Source: Gynuella sp050296195
Lineage (GTDB): Bacteria; Pseudomonadota; Gammaproteobacteria; Pseudomonadales; Natronospirillaceae
Assembly: GCF_050296195.1 (NCBI RefSeq)
Contig: NZ_JBNKRB010000002.1
Direction: 5' to 3' (one strand)
Length of the DNA: 64,000 nt
Position 1 is the stretch's first letter. Every line of letters starts with the position of its first letter. The notes below the pieces were generated by a model. It had not been told where the DNA came from, searched no databases, and was given only the letters and a program-made list of their open reading frames with translations. The position numbers were made by a program, and so were the translations under genes. This document shows positions 51,088 to 60,220 of this stretch, piece by piece.

Positions 51088-51969
51088 ATGAGTTGGATTT
51101 TATTCACATTTCTTGCCGTCAGCATGCAAACTGTCAGAACAGCCGGACAAAAACGACTTGGCGGACACATATCCCCAATATTGGTCACTTGGGTTCGTTT
51201 CGGTTTTGGACTGCCATTTACCATAGTTTATTGGCTGTATCTGTCATATATCATCAAAGACACATACCTGGACCTCAATACAACATTTTTCCAATATTCT
51301 TTTTTTGCAGCCATCGCTCAAATTGTTGCTACTTTTCTGTTGGTACATGCGCTCAAACTTCGTAATTTCAGCGTTGGAACCACTTTTGCGAAAACAGAAG
51401 CTATTTTTACGGCACTGCTGGGCTTTCTATTCTTTCAACAACCTCTCAGCCTGTTAGCAGGCATTGCCATTTTTATTGGCGCGACGGGAACAATTTTAGC
51501 GGGCCTGATCAAACCTTACAGAACAATACTGACAGAACCATCGCTTATCTATGGCCTTGGAGCCGGGCTCGGTTTTGGTCTTGCATCGCTTTGGTTACGA
51601 CAGGCAAGCCTGTCACTACATGGCAACTATATATACTCAGCCGCCACAACTCTGATGACGATTGTCTCACTACAGGTATTTATCTCTGCGATTCCCATGA
51701 TAAAGAACCCTGCAAATAGCATCAGACAATTAAAACACCATTGGAAAGCATGTATATTTGTTGGCGCCACCAGTGCTGTCGGATCAATCGGCTGGTTCAC
51801 TGCCATGACATTTCAGACAGCGGCAATTGTAAAAGGCCTCGGACAGATAGAGTTTGTTCTGTCTATTCTGATCACTACCTTTTACTTTCGTGAACGCATC
51901 TCATACAACGAATGGACAGGTATGATCCTGGTTACATCATCCGTATGTCTATTATTGTTTGTCAGTTGA
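51088..51969 (+). CDS. EamA/DMT-superfamily transporter
   Basis: The 293-residue protein has ten predicted membrane helices in two EamA repeats, each about 140 residues, with VHALKLRNFSVGTTFAKTEAIF ending the first and GQIEFVLSILITTFYFRERI in the second. The family exports metabolites, amino acids or drugs; the substrate here is unknown. Start ATG 51088 has TGGAG 9 bases upstream. It is a single gene. Confidence 0.88.
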   Translation: MSWILFTFLAVSMQTVRTAGQKRLGGHISPILVTWVRFGFGLPFTIVYWLYLSYIIKDTYLDLNTTFFQYSFFAAIAQIVATFLLVHALKLRNFSVGTTFAKTEAIFTALLGFLFFQQPLSLLAGIAIFIGATGTILAGLIKPYRTILTEPSLIYGLGAGLGFGLASLWLRQASLSLHGNYIYSAATTLMTIVSLQVFISAIPMIKNPANSIRQLKHHWKACIFVGATSAVGSIGWFTAMTFQTAAIVKGLGQIEFVLSILITTFYFRERISYNEWTGMILVTSSVCLLLFVS

Positions 51970-51992
51970 CAGATTCCCTGGCGTACAATATG

Positions 51993-52274
51993 TCACAAAA
52001 ACTGTTGCTGTAGATCAAGAATTTCAGCATCAAGACGATCATTCAACGCCACTTCAAGTTGTTGCTTTCGCTGATCCAGTAGCTTTCGGTTTGGCGCAAC
52101 AACAAGCACCGACAGTATTGAATGATCAAGCTCTTCTTTGAGCTCCGTTTCACTGGCTGCAACATCGCTATGACCACCTAAAAATTTTACCAGTCTGGTG
52201 ACACGTTGACTTTTATCCTTTAACGATTCCACACCGTGAAATCGGATATGGTATTGCATCAATATAATCTGCAT
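51993..52274 (-). CDS. DUF503-like small protein
   Basis: The 93-residue protein has an alternating strand-helix pattern with RFHGVESLKDKSQRVTRLVKFL and SILSVLVVAPNRKLLDQRKQQL, resembling the small DUF503 (YlxP) fold. That family is often near translation genes but lacks a known role. Start ATG 52274 has AAGG 6 bases upstream; a longer frame is less likely. It is divergent from the hemerythrin gene. Confidence 0.6.
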   Translation of the reverse strand: MQIILMQYHIRFHGVESLKDKSQRVTRLVKFLGGHSDVAASETELKEELDHSILSVLVVAPNRKLLDQRKQQLEVALNDRLDAEILDLQQQFL

Positions 52275-52372
52275 AGAACGCCTTGTTTTTGTTTCACTTT
52301 GATACATGTCAACACATTCTATCTCAATCAGTCTATGTTTTGATTATCTGCCACTTTTATGAGGTTTGTGTC

Positions 52373-52969
52373 ATGGCTGCCAAACTACTCGAACACTTAC
52401 ACAACGAGCATAAAAACCTGTCTCGTTTTCTTTACTGTTTTAGATATCAGTTACAAGGTTTTGGCGACCCGGATCAGGACGCAAATATCAACCTGATTAT
52501 GGATATGCTTGACTATATCAATACATTTCCGGAGCGTTACCACCACCCGGTTGAAGATGTTATTTTTAAAAAACTGTTGAGTAAGTCGATTCCAGACCCG
52601 GATATTATTACTGGCGTGCTGGCCCAGCATGCCAAGCTGGAGGAGATCACTCAAAAGCTAAAAAATGATTTTAACGCCGTGGCCATGGACATTGCCATGC
52701 CAATGGATCAACTGAAAATCGATGCACATCTCTATCTGGATATGCAGTTAGAACATCTGGATGTTGAAGAAAGCGATATTTTTCCACTGGCGGATGAGTA
52801 CCTGGAAGAGGACGACTGGACCGAACTGGAAAACATGGTAGAAACCATTTCCGAAGACCCATTATTTGATAACACTCGAAAAGAATACGACTCTTTACTC
52901 TCAGAAATCACTAATTTTGAAGCTCAGGGCCTGGATGAGGAGACCAGAAGTAAATTCACTGATGATTGA
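52373..52969 (+). CDS. Hemerythrin HHE domain protein
   Basis: The 198-residue helical protein has the HHE metal ligands: HLHNEHKN near the start, ERYHHPVEDVIF, a His in LAQHAKLEE and HLDVEESDIFPL. These bind a di-iron centre for oxygen, nitric oxide or redox sensing. A C-terminal helical tail of about 40 residues follows. GAGG precedes ATG 52373. It converges with the helicase gene, overlapping by 14 bases. Oxygen or NO handling would fit with the respiration genes elsewhere but is inferred. Confidence 0.88.
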   Translation: MAAKLLEHLHNEHKNLSRFLYCFRYQLQGFGDPDQDANINLIMDMLDYINTFPERYHHPVEDVIFKKLLSKSIPDPDIITGVLAQHAKLEEITQKLKNDFNAVAMDIAMPMDQLKIDAHLYLDMQLEHLDVEESDIFPLADEYLEEDDWTELENMVETISEDPLFDNTRKEYDSLLSEITNFEAQGLDEETRSKFTDD

Positions 52970-55235
52970 GAAATTGTTGTGTAGTCACATTGTTAATACG
53001 CCACCAATCCGGCAATAATCTTTGAATATTTGCCCGGAAAAATCGATCATCGATTAAAATCAGATAACCAGAGTCATTAACGCCCCGAATGACTCTACCT
53101 GCAGCCTGAATAACTTTCTGCAATCCTGGAAATAAATAAGCATACTCATACCCATGACCAAACACCTGATGCATATTTTTCTTCAGCGCTTCATTGCGCT
53201 GATTAAGCTGTGGTAGTCCTAGTGTCAGAATAAACGCACCTATCAATTGCTCACCTGGTAAATCCACCCCTTCCCCAAATGCACCGCCCAACACCACCAA
53301 CCCGAGTGTATTGATCTTCTGATCAAATGCAGCCATAAATTCCGTTCGCTCAGATTCCGACATACTGGCTGCCTGCCGGATAATTCGATGATCCTTAACA
53401 ACGTGTTGTAAACGACTACCAACCTGCTCTAGGTATGCAAACGAACTGAAAAAAACCAGGTAGTTACCTGGGCACCTTTGTAGCTGACAACGAATAATAT
53501 CAATGACCGAATCCACTGAACGCTCCCTATCCAGATAACGAGTGGAAATATCAGTAATGACCTTAATGTTCAGTTGCTGAGCTGAAAAAGGAGAGGCTAT
53601 CTGTTGGACTGGACAATCCTCGCCAAGACCGAGAGTATCCTTAAAAAAAGCAAAGGGAGTCAGCGTACCGGAAAAAACCACACTGGATTGTGCAGCAGCA
53701 AAACGTTCCCTCAGCAGTTCTGCCGGAATCTGGTTCAATAACCGGATAGCGGCATGTGTCTTTTCAACCTCCGTTTCCATCACAAAATGATGGTTAAATA
53801 ACTCTGCCACTCCCATAAACTGGATAACAGAAAAGTAGAACTCCAGATGCTGCTGAGGTAGAACTCCATGCTCATATTCATCAGTCAGATATTCACTATA
53901 GTCAGACACAAAACGCGATAAACAGCCAATCAGGTCTTTATCGAGACTGCCACTGATGTGAACCCCTTCCGGCCACTGTTTTTCAATTTTCAGCCACCGT
54001 CGGTTTAGTCGTTCGAGAATTTTTCTGCCGGCATGATTATGTATTTTTCTGGCAGCCAGCAACTCCTTTCTGCTCAGTTCAGCTGAATACATGCTACGAC
54101 CTCTGTCGAGCAGGTTATGAGCTTCATCAATCAGTAAGCCTGTATACCATTCATTGGCTTTACTCAAACCGTAGATCTGTGCTGATATATCAAACCAATA
54201 GTTATAGTCAGCAATCAGAACATCACTCCATTTGAGCATTTCCTGTGCCAGATAGTAAGGACATACTTGAAACCTAGAAGCAATATCTCCAACATCATCA
54301 GCCATCAACCAGGCATTTGCAAAAGCAGCCTGCCGGGCTTCTCTAAGACGGTCATAAAAACCGTTGGCGAGGGGACAGGAATCACCATGACAGGCCAGAT
54401 CAGGATGTTCACAGACTTTATCCCGGGCTTTCATTTCGACAACACGCAAAACACGTGACTGATCCAGTTGTAACTTTTTAAGAGCCTCCCTGACCAATAC
54501 TCTGCCAGGCGTCTTGGCCGTTAAAAACACCAACTTATCAAACTTGCCAGACATCATGGCCTTAAGAGCCGGAAACAACGCGGCCAGCGTCTTGCCAATT
54601 CCGGTTGGCGCTTCAATGATCAGTTTTTTTTGCAGTCGAAAAGCCTTATAAACGCTTTCCGCAAAATCCCGCTGCCCTGTTCGGAACTCCGGATAAGGAA
54701 AACTCAGTTGCTCCAATAACTGACTTCGTTGCTGCATGGCAACCTCAAGCTGCCGCGACCACTCCATAAATACTCGAACACAATCATCCAGGAACAATTT
54801 CAGCTCTTCGGCACTAAAACATTTCTCTTCAATGGTTTCCTTTTTCTGGTCCACGTGCCAGTACACCAGCGCCACACCAATTTCAGAATGTCTGTGCTGC
54901 TCACAATAAATCGCAGCATACAGTCGTGCCTGCGCCCAATGTAATGCTTTATGGTTATCAGGCAACCGCGTTAACTGTCCACGATAAGTTTTTATCTCCT
55001 CAATACGATGACGATCTCGATCATAACCATCCGCCCGCCCGCGAACACAAAGCAGCTGTTGATATTGATAAACCAGAGAAATTTCTGACTGGTAGTTGTC
55101 CGAACGCCGGCTATAGATTGCCTGATGACCTTCGATACCTTCCAGACCAGAAGGAGCAGGCGTGAAACGCAGATCCAAACTTCCGCTTTTACAGCAGAAC
55201 TCGGCCAGATTGCGGACACTAACTGTTTGCATCAT
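52956..55235 (-). CDS. DinG/XPD-type superfamily 2 DNA helicase
   Basis: The 759-residue ATPase has Walker A APTGIGKTLA (about residue 212), the DEAH box LLIDEAHNLL and C-terminal helicase motifs GEGVDLPGEQLIGAFI and QAAGRVIRGVNDSG. Between motif I and II are cysteines in CEHPDLACHGDSCPLANGF and FQVCPYYLAQEM, the [4Fe-4S] site of XPD-like helicases. The N-terminal 180 residues (YQYQQLLCVRGRADGYDR, ARLYAAIYCEQH) resemble a PD-(D/E)XK-type domain. It follows the FAN1-type gene with a 17-base overlap, so the two probably act together in DNA repair. Confidence 0.9.
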   Translation of the reverse strand: MMQTVSVRNLAEFCCKSGSLDLRFTPAPSGLEGIEGHQAIYSRRSDNYQSEISLVYQYQQLLCVRGRADGYDRDRHRIEEIKTYRGQLTRLPDNHKALHWAQARLYAAIYCEQHRHSEIGVALVYWHVDQKKETIEEKCFSAEELKLFLDDCVRVFMEWSRQLEVAMQQRSQLLEQLSFPYPEFRTGQRDFAESVYKAFRLQKKLIIEAPTGIGKTLAALFPALKAMMSGKFDKLVFLTAKTPGRVLVREALKKLQLDQSRVLRVVEMKARDKVCEHPDLACHGDSCPLANGFYDRLREARQAAFANAWLMADDVGDIASRFQVCPYYLAQEMLKWSDVLIADYNYWFDISAQIYGLSKANEWYTGLLIDEAHNLLDRGRSMYSAELSRKELLAARKIHNHAGRKILERLNRRWLKIEKQWPEGVHISGSLDKDLIGCLSRFVSDYSEYLTDEYEHGVLPQQHLEFYFSVIQFMGVAELFNHHFVMETEVEKTHAAIRLLNQIPAELLRERFAAAQSSVVFSGTLTPFAFFKDTLGLGEDCPVQQIASPFSAQQLNIKVITDISTRYLDRERSVDSVIDIIRCQLQRCPGNYLVFFSSFAYLEQVGSRLQHVVKDHRIIRQAASMSESERTEFMAAFDQKINTLGLVVLGGAFGEGVDLPGEQLIGAFILTLGLPQLNQRNEALKKNMHQVFGHGYEYAYLFPGLQKVIQAAGRVIRGVNDSGYLILIDDRFFRANIQRLLPDWWRINNVTTQQFLNHQ

Positions 55236-56880
55236 TCAACCACTGAACATATAGCACAGATGCTGGAATCTGATGGCGTATAAAATAGTTAAACCAGCGT
55301 ATTTGATTATCCTGCAAACGATCTCCTGGACCTTTGACTTCCACCAATCGATAGCAAGGTCGATCAGAATCAAACACAACAAGGTCTGGAAATCCGCTGC
55401 TATTACTTTTTATATCAAACAAAATCCGTTCAAAAACTGTTCTCAAATGTTGAATGGGAATACACCTTTGCACCGACTGCAACAGCGTTTCGTCAATGAC
55501 CGACCAGTTTACAAATGGATTAGCAATTCCATGTTTCTCCTGGTAACGACCTGCCAGCCACTTATGATAACCGGGTTGCTGCATCCGCTCCCAGCCAGCA
55601 GCAATTTCACCTGCCCGGGTACTGGCAAAATCGGTTGTATATAAGTCACGAGGTGCTGACTGGAATGGATGGAAAAATGCACCAGGACAAGGCTTGAAAA
55701 TGGCCTCCCAAAAGGTCAGACCAAACAAACCATTAAACAGACTGTTCTCCACATAGACTGCCTGCCGACTCGATGATGTCAGGCTTTCTGCGGCCAACAG
55801 TTCGACTGGTTCAGGACGACAATCCAATTGAGTAGTATGCTGTTCAATCGGAGCCATCACAGCAACACTGACCTTACGAGCCACCTTGCGGGCCAGTCGC
55901 TTGATCATTTTCTGACAGCTCTGCTGTTCATTTTCGTCCAACGGCTCCGCCAATGCCAACTCACACAGCTGAAAAGCCTCTTCATATCGCTGTTGTTTTT
56001 CGAGTACACGAATGTGACGTTCACGTGCCCGGCAATAATCATTATCAAGATAACAGTCTAGCGCCTGATCAAACTCACTTTTGCGTTCATAGTCGTAACC
56101 AATACGATACAGAGCCTTATCTCTTTTCTGGTTCAACCAATCACTATTAATCGGTTCAGGTAGACTATCAAGAGCCTGATCGGTAAGACCTTGTTCCAAA
56201 AACTCTCGACTAATCAGCAGCTGGCGGTAAAACTCAATCTGTTGACGAGTCTGAAATGCACGAGTGCTGTCGTCGAAAGGAATCACTTCATAACGAAATA
56301 ACCCAAGATCAGTTAATACAAATTCAGTCAGATCCTGATAAGGATTACCAAAAAACATCAGACAAAAACAGTCAAACATGTCCTGACATTGTAATTGGAT
56401 CAAAGGATCATCGAGTTCCGCCGCCCATTGACTCCAGTGCTTTTTCGATTGCAATCCGTAACATTCATATAATTGTTCTGATAACTGTTTTTTACTGGCT
56501 TTTGGCAACGCCAGTTCATGACCAAAACATGCAAGCAGCTCCGCTTTCAGCATTTGTCCGGTCACAATTTCAATATCAATGACCGGATCTATCTCCACCA
56601 GTTCATGCAGACAAAGTTCTTTAACCGCAACATCAATATGATCGACTTCCGGATATACCAGCTTGGAACAACGAAAATACTGCTTAGTCCGCATTAACAT
56701 TCGAACCAACAGGCATTGACTGGCGACAGATAGTTGACGGAATATCTCCAGAAAGTCATGTTCTGTTGGCAACAGTAAGTCGTCGTAGCGCTGCTCGACC
56801 CACTGCAATAACGTGTGAAAATTACTCAAATAATAGGGTTGATCGACTTCTGGAAAATAACTCAATGAAACCACCGGCAT
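55219..56880 (-). CDS. FAN1-type VRR-NUC structure-specific nuclease
   Basis: The 553-residue protein has an N-terminal SAP-like or helical region, TPR-like repeats (DKALYRIGYDYERKSEFDQALDCY) and a C-terminal VRR-NUC domain: SSGFPDLVVFDSDRPCYRLVEVKGPGDRLQ with the catalytic PD and EVKGPGD residues. Bacterial FAN1 cleaves flap and crosslink-containing DNA. The start at ATG 56880 has no clear ribosome binding site. It overlaps the helicase gene by 17 bases. Confidence 0.88.
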   Translation of the reverse strand: MPVVSLSYFPEVDQPYYLSNFHTLLQWVEQRYDDLLLPTEHDFLEIFRQLSVASQCLLVRMLMRTKQYFRCSKLVYPEVDHIDVAVKELCLHELVEIDPVIDIEIVTGQMLKAELLACFGHELALPKASKKQLSEQLYECYGLQSKKHWSQWAAELDDPLIQLQCQDMFDCFCLMFFGNPYQDLTEFVLTDLGLFRYEVIPFDDSTRAFQTRQQIEFYRQLLISREFLEQGLTDQALDSLPEPINSDWLNQKRDKALYRIGYDYERKSEFDQALDCYLDNDYCRARERHIRVLEKQQRYEEAFQLCELALAEPLDENEQQSCQKMIKRLARKVARKVSVAVMAPIEQHTTQLDCRPEPVELLAAESLTSSSRQAVYVENSLFNGLFGLTFWEAIFKPCPGAFFHPFQSAPRDLYTTDFASTRAGEIAAGWERMQQPGYHKWLAGRYQEKHGIANPFVNWSVIDETLLQSVQRCIPIQHLRTVFERILFDIKSNSSGFPDLVVFDSDRPCYRLVEVKGPGDRLQDNQIRWFNYFIRHQIPASVLYVQWLNDANS

Positions 56881-56944
56881 TTTTACGTTTAGCGACTATA
56901 TTTATTACTACTATTGACGTAGCGCCGATTCATATGGAGCAGTA

Positions 56945-58366
56945 ATGAATAAGCCATTGCGCGGACTAAAATCATGGGTAAAACATATCAGTCAGATGGA
57001 ATTACCCTCTCTTTCCAATATTTTACAGGAGCTTAATCGCATTACCGATGACCATCAATCGAGTGTACAGGAACTCGCCGATGTCATCCTTAAAGATGCA
57101 TCCATGACAGCCCAGGTGTTAAGGGTTGCCAATTCAGTTCAGTTCAATCCCAGCGGTCAAACCATTCATACCATCAGTAAGGCCATCGTCCAGATTGGTT
57201 TTAATGAAATAAAAGCCATCAGTACGACGGTTTTGATCATTGATACTTTACTGAAACACAGCCACAACGATAATTTTTTGCTGGATACCATCGCCCGATC
57301 TTTTCACGCCGCCATACAGGCGAAAAATATAGCCTACAACCTGGCGCCAGAGAAGCGTGAAGAAATCTTCATTGCAGCATTACTGTATCACCTTGGAGAA
57401 ATGGCCTTTCTGGCCTGTCATTTACCACAGGTGGATGAATATATTCAGCAAGTCAATGAGACCCCTCAGGATAAGGCCGCGATTTGCCTCGACATTCTGG
57501 GAGTCGGTTTTGGTTCCATCACCAAAGCCTTGTGTAAGGAGTGGGATCTGGGACCACTGGTCATACAGGCCCTGGATCGCCCGGAACATCCGACCCGAAG
57601 CGTTGCCGCAGTTCTGATGGGCGAAGCCATCAGCCAAACTGTCACCAAAGGTTGGCAATCCAGGGAAATGCGCCGACTGGTCAGCCAGGTCAGTCGCTTT
57701 ACCGGATTAAACGATGACAAGACCGAGGACTTAATTGTCGCAGGAGCCGATGAAGCCAGTGCAGTGGCAAAATCATATGGTGCAGAAAAAATATGCCATT
57801 TGCTGCCTTCCGGCAGTCAGCTTCGGGATATACAACCGGAAAGCAGCGAAAGCGCAACGCAACTACAACTTAAGTTTTTACATGAACTAACCGATCTAAC
57901 TCTTGAAAAAGCCGATATAAACCGGGTTTTTCTGACTGTTATCCAAGGCCTGAGCCGTGGAGTGCTGATCAAACGTTGTGCAGTTGCACTGTTCGATATG
58001 CAACGGGAGTATCTTGAAGCCAGATATTTTGCCGGACGTAATACTCAACTCTGGAAAGAACAATTTCGCATGCCGGTCATGGACTCAGACTATGCCAAGG
58101 ACGTTTTTTCTGTCGCCCTCAACCAATATCAACCAATCTGGATGGGACAGGATCCATCACGGGAAAAACTGCGCTACCAGGCACTGCGCAAAATCCTCCC
58201 CGATGGAGATTGTTTTGTTGCCCCCATCACTTACCGTAACCGTAACATTGGTGTGCTTTATGGCGATGGCAACGGTGATCCACTCACCAGCACTCAATTC
58301 AACGACTTCTGCCTGTTTTCCAAGCAGACCAACCTTGGACTGTCTATCCTGATCAAAGACAGTTAA
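56945..58366 (+). CDS. HDOD and GAF domain protein
   Basis: The 473-residue cytoplasmic protein has an HDOD domain (about 10-230; ELPSLSNILQELNRITDDH, VILKDASMTAQVLRVANS, FIAALLYHLGEMAFLACH) and a C-terminal GAF-like domain (about 300-470; DINRVFLTVIQGLSRGVLIKR, VAPITYRNRNIGVLYGDG). The HD residues are degenerate (HLGE), as is normal for HDOD, so it is likely a signalling scaffold. GGAG precedes the ATG. Ligand and partners are unknown. Confidence 0.9.
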   Translation: MNKPLRGLKSWVKHISQMELPSLSNILQELNRITDDHQSSVQELADVILKDASMTAQVLRVANSVQFNPSGQTIHTISKAIVQIGFNEIKAISTTVLIIDTLLKHSHNDNFLLDTIARSFHAAIQAKNIAYNLAPEKREEIFIAALLYHLGEMAFLACHLPQVDEYIQQVNETPQDKAAICLDILGVGFGSITKALCKEWDLGPLVIQALDRPEHPTRSVAAVLMGEAISQTVTKGWQSREMRRLVSQVSRFTGLNDDKTEDLIVAGADEASAVAKSYGAEKICHLLPSGSQLRDIQPESSESATQLQLKFLHELTDLTLEKADINRVFLTVIQGLSRGVLIKRCAVALFDMQREYLEARYFAGRNTQLWKEQFRMPVMDSDYAKDVFSVALNQYQPIWMGQDPSREKLRYQALRKILPDGDCFVAPITYRNRNIGVLYGDGNGDPLTSTQFNDFCLFSKQTNLGLSILIKDS

Positions 58367-58511
58367 GTATTCTGGGAAAAACAAACAGGTCTGGATGATC
58401 ACCTTCTGTCACAAACTGGCAATACAACGAATTGCTCAGGACTGACACACAGATCTGTTTCCCACCATTACATTCGGTTACCATCAACAGACTCAAAATA
58501 CCGGAGTCACC

Positions 58512-59468
58512 ATGACAAAAGCTGTTCGAATCGCAACCCGCAAAAGCCCGCTGGCACTTTGGCAGGCGGAATTCGTCAAACAGGCGTTGATTAAAAATCA
58601 CCCAGAACTTGAGGTGGAGTTGCGAACCTTTACCACCCAGGGAGATAAAATTCTCGATACTCCTCTATCCAAAGTGGGAGGAAAGGGACTATTTGTTAAA
58701 GAGCTGGAAAATGCCATGCTCAATGGTGACGCAGATATTGCCGTGCACTCCATGAAGGATGTTCCTATGGAACTGCCTCCCGGACTGGAACTGGCGGTGA
58801 TCTGTGAACGGGAAAATCCCCATGACGCTTTTGTATCAAACCGATACGATAGTATCGATCAGCTCCCGCAAGGGGCTTTGGTGGGAACATCCAGCATGCG
58901 CCGGCAAAGTCAGATAAAACACTGGCGTCCGGATCTGCAGGTGGCATCATTGCGTGGCAGTGTCGGCACCCGGCTGGAAAAGCTTGATCAGGGTAATTTC
59001 GACGCCATTGTTCTGGCCGCAGCGGGATTAATCCGACTGGAATTAAAGTCACGCGTCGCCCAGCTGATACCAGAATCAATATCCACCCCGGCCTGTGGTC
59101 AGGGCGCGGTGGGAATTGAATGTCGCAGCAATGATGACTGGATAAAATCGCTGATCCGTCCTCTGATGCACGGAACAACCTGGCTCAGAGTGACAGCCGA
59201 AAGAGCCATGAATAAGAAACTGAACGGTGGGTGCCAGGTCCCAATTGCGGGGTTTGCAAAACTTGACTCAGATAATATTCTTGCGCTTGAAGGTCGTGTT
59301 GGTGAAACTGATGGTTCTCGGCTCATCATAAAAACGGCCGAACGATTACTCGAAGGCAATATAGAACAGCAAACCCTAATCGCGGAGCAATTAGGTCAGA
59401 ATGTCGCCCAGCAACTTCTGGACGGAGGTGCTGAAGGTATTTTGCAACGTTTGTATGGAAATCAATGA
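58512..59468 (+). CDS. hemC: Porphobilinogen deaminase HemC
   Basis: The 318-residue enzyme polymerises porphobilinogen to hydroxymethylbilane. It begins VRIATRKSPLALWQAEFV and has VHSMKDVPMELPPGL, TSSMRRQSQIK, LRGSVGTRLEKLD and the cofactor-binding Cys in NGGCQVPIAGFA. CCGGAG precedes the ATG. It opens the hemCDXY operon and feeds heme to the cytochromes encoded at 23.7-24.7 kb. Confidence 0.97.
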   Translation: MTKAVRIATRKSPLALWQAEFVKQALIKNHPELEVELRTFTTQGDKILDTPLSKVGGKGLFVKELENAMLNGDADIAVHSMKDVPMELPPGLELAVICERENPHDAFVSNRYDSIDQLPQGALVGTSSMRRQSQIKHWRPDLQVASLRGSVGTRLEKLDQGNFDAIVLAAAGLIRLELKSRVAQLIPESISTPACGQGAVGIECRSNDDWIKSLIRPLMHGTTWLRVTAERAMNKKLNGGCQVPIAGFAKLDSDNILALEGRVGETDGSRLIIKTAERLLEGNIEQQTLIAEQLGQNVAQQLLDGGAEGILQRLYGNQ

Positions 59469-60220
59469 AGGTACTAATTACTAGACCCAGCGGACAAGAA
59501 CACTCTTTGGCACAGTTACTTCAGGGGCAGAGCATTGATTACGCTCATCTGCCGCTGCTTTCAATTGCTCCGAAGGAAACTGCACAGGCAGATAAAGAGC
59601 TGATCATGAATCTGGATCAGTTTACTGGCGTCATTGTGGTCAGCCCGAATGCTGCCCGTCATGGACTGGACCTGATCGAACAATACTGGCCACAGTTTCC
59701 TGCCCGGCAATATTGGCTGACCAATGGCTATGGAACCGCCAAAGTGCTGGAGCATGCCGGTCTTGAAGTGGCCTTTCCGGAGACAGGAACGCGCACTGAA
59801 GACCTATTGGAATTACCGGAACTGGATCAGATCATTGGTCAGAAATGGCTGATTATCAAAGGAGAGGGTGGCCGAGATCTGCTCAAGCAGGAACTCGAGG
59901 ATCGTGGCGCGGAAGTATCCGTGTTATCTGTATATAAGCGCAGTGCTCCGGAAATCACTAAAGCCGATGCTGCTAAAGCGGTTGCTGACGTCGATACTCT
60001 GATACTGACCTCTGGAGAAGCGCTGGATAACCTGAATAAACTGGTTGACACCGAACTGCTAAAAGACAAGACCTTTATCGTTTCATCCAGCAGGATGGCG
60101 CAAATGGTCCAGGAAAGAGGTCTGGCAGATATAATTGTAGCCAAAGGAGCCAGCGATACCCTGATACTACAGGAGTTGTTGAAGCTGGATGAACCTGGTA
60201 CTGACGGACAGGAAGAGTGA
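59465..60220 (+). CDS. hemD: Uroporphyrinogen-III synthase HemD
   Basis: The 251-residue enzyme cyclises hydroxymethylbilane to uroporphyrinogen III. It starts MKVLITRPSGQEHSLAQLL and has the family patterns VVVSPNAARHGLD, KWLIIKGEGGRDLL and a C-terminal helical end. It overlaps hemC and hemX by four bases. The sequence is divergent within a poorly conserved family, so the operon position adds to the call. Confidence 0.93.
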   Translation: MKVLITRPSGQEHSLAQLLQGQSIDYAHLPLLSIAPKETAQADKELIMNLDQFTGVIVVSPNAARHGLDLIEQYWPQFPARQYWLTNGYGTAKVLEHAGLEVAFPETGTRTEDLLELPELDQIIGQKWLIIKGEGGRDLLKQELEDRGAEVSVLSVYKRSAPEITKADAAKAVADVDTLILTSGEALDNLNKLVDTELLKDKTFIVSSSRMAQMVQERGLADIIVAKGASDTLILQELLKLDEPGTDGQEE

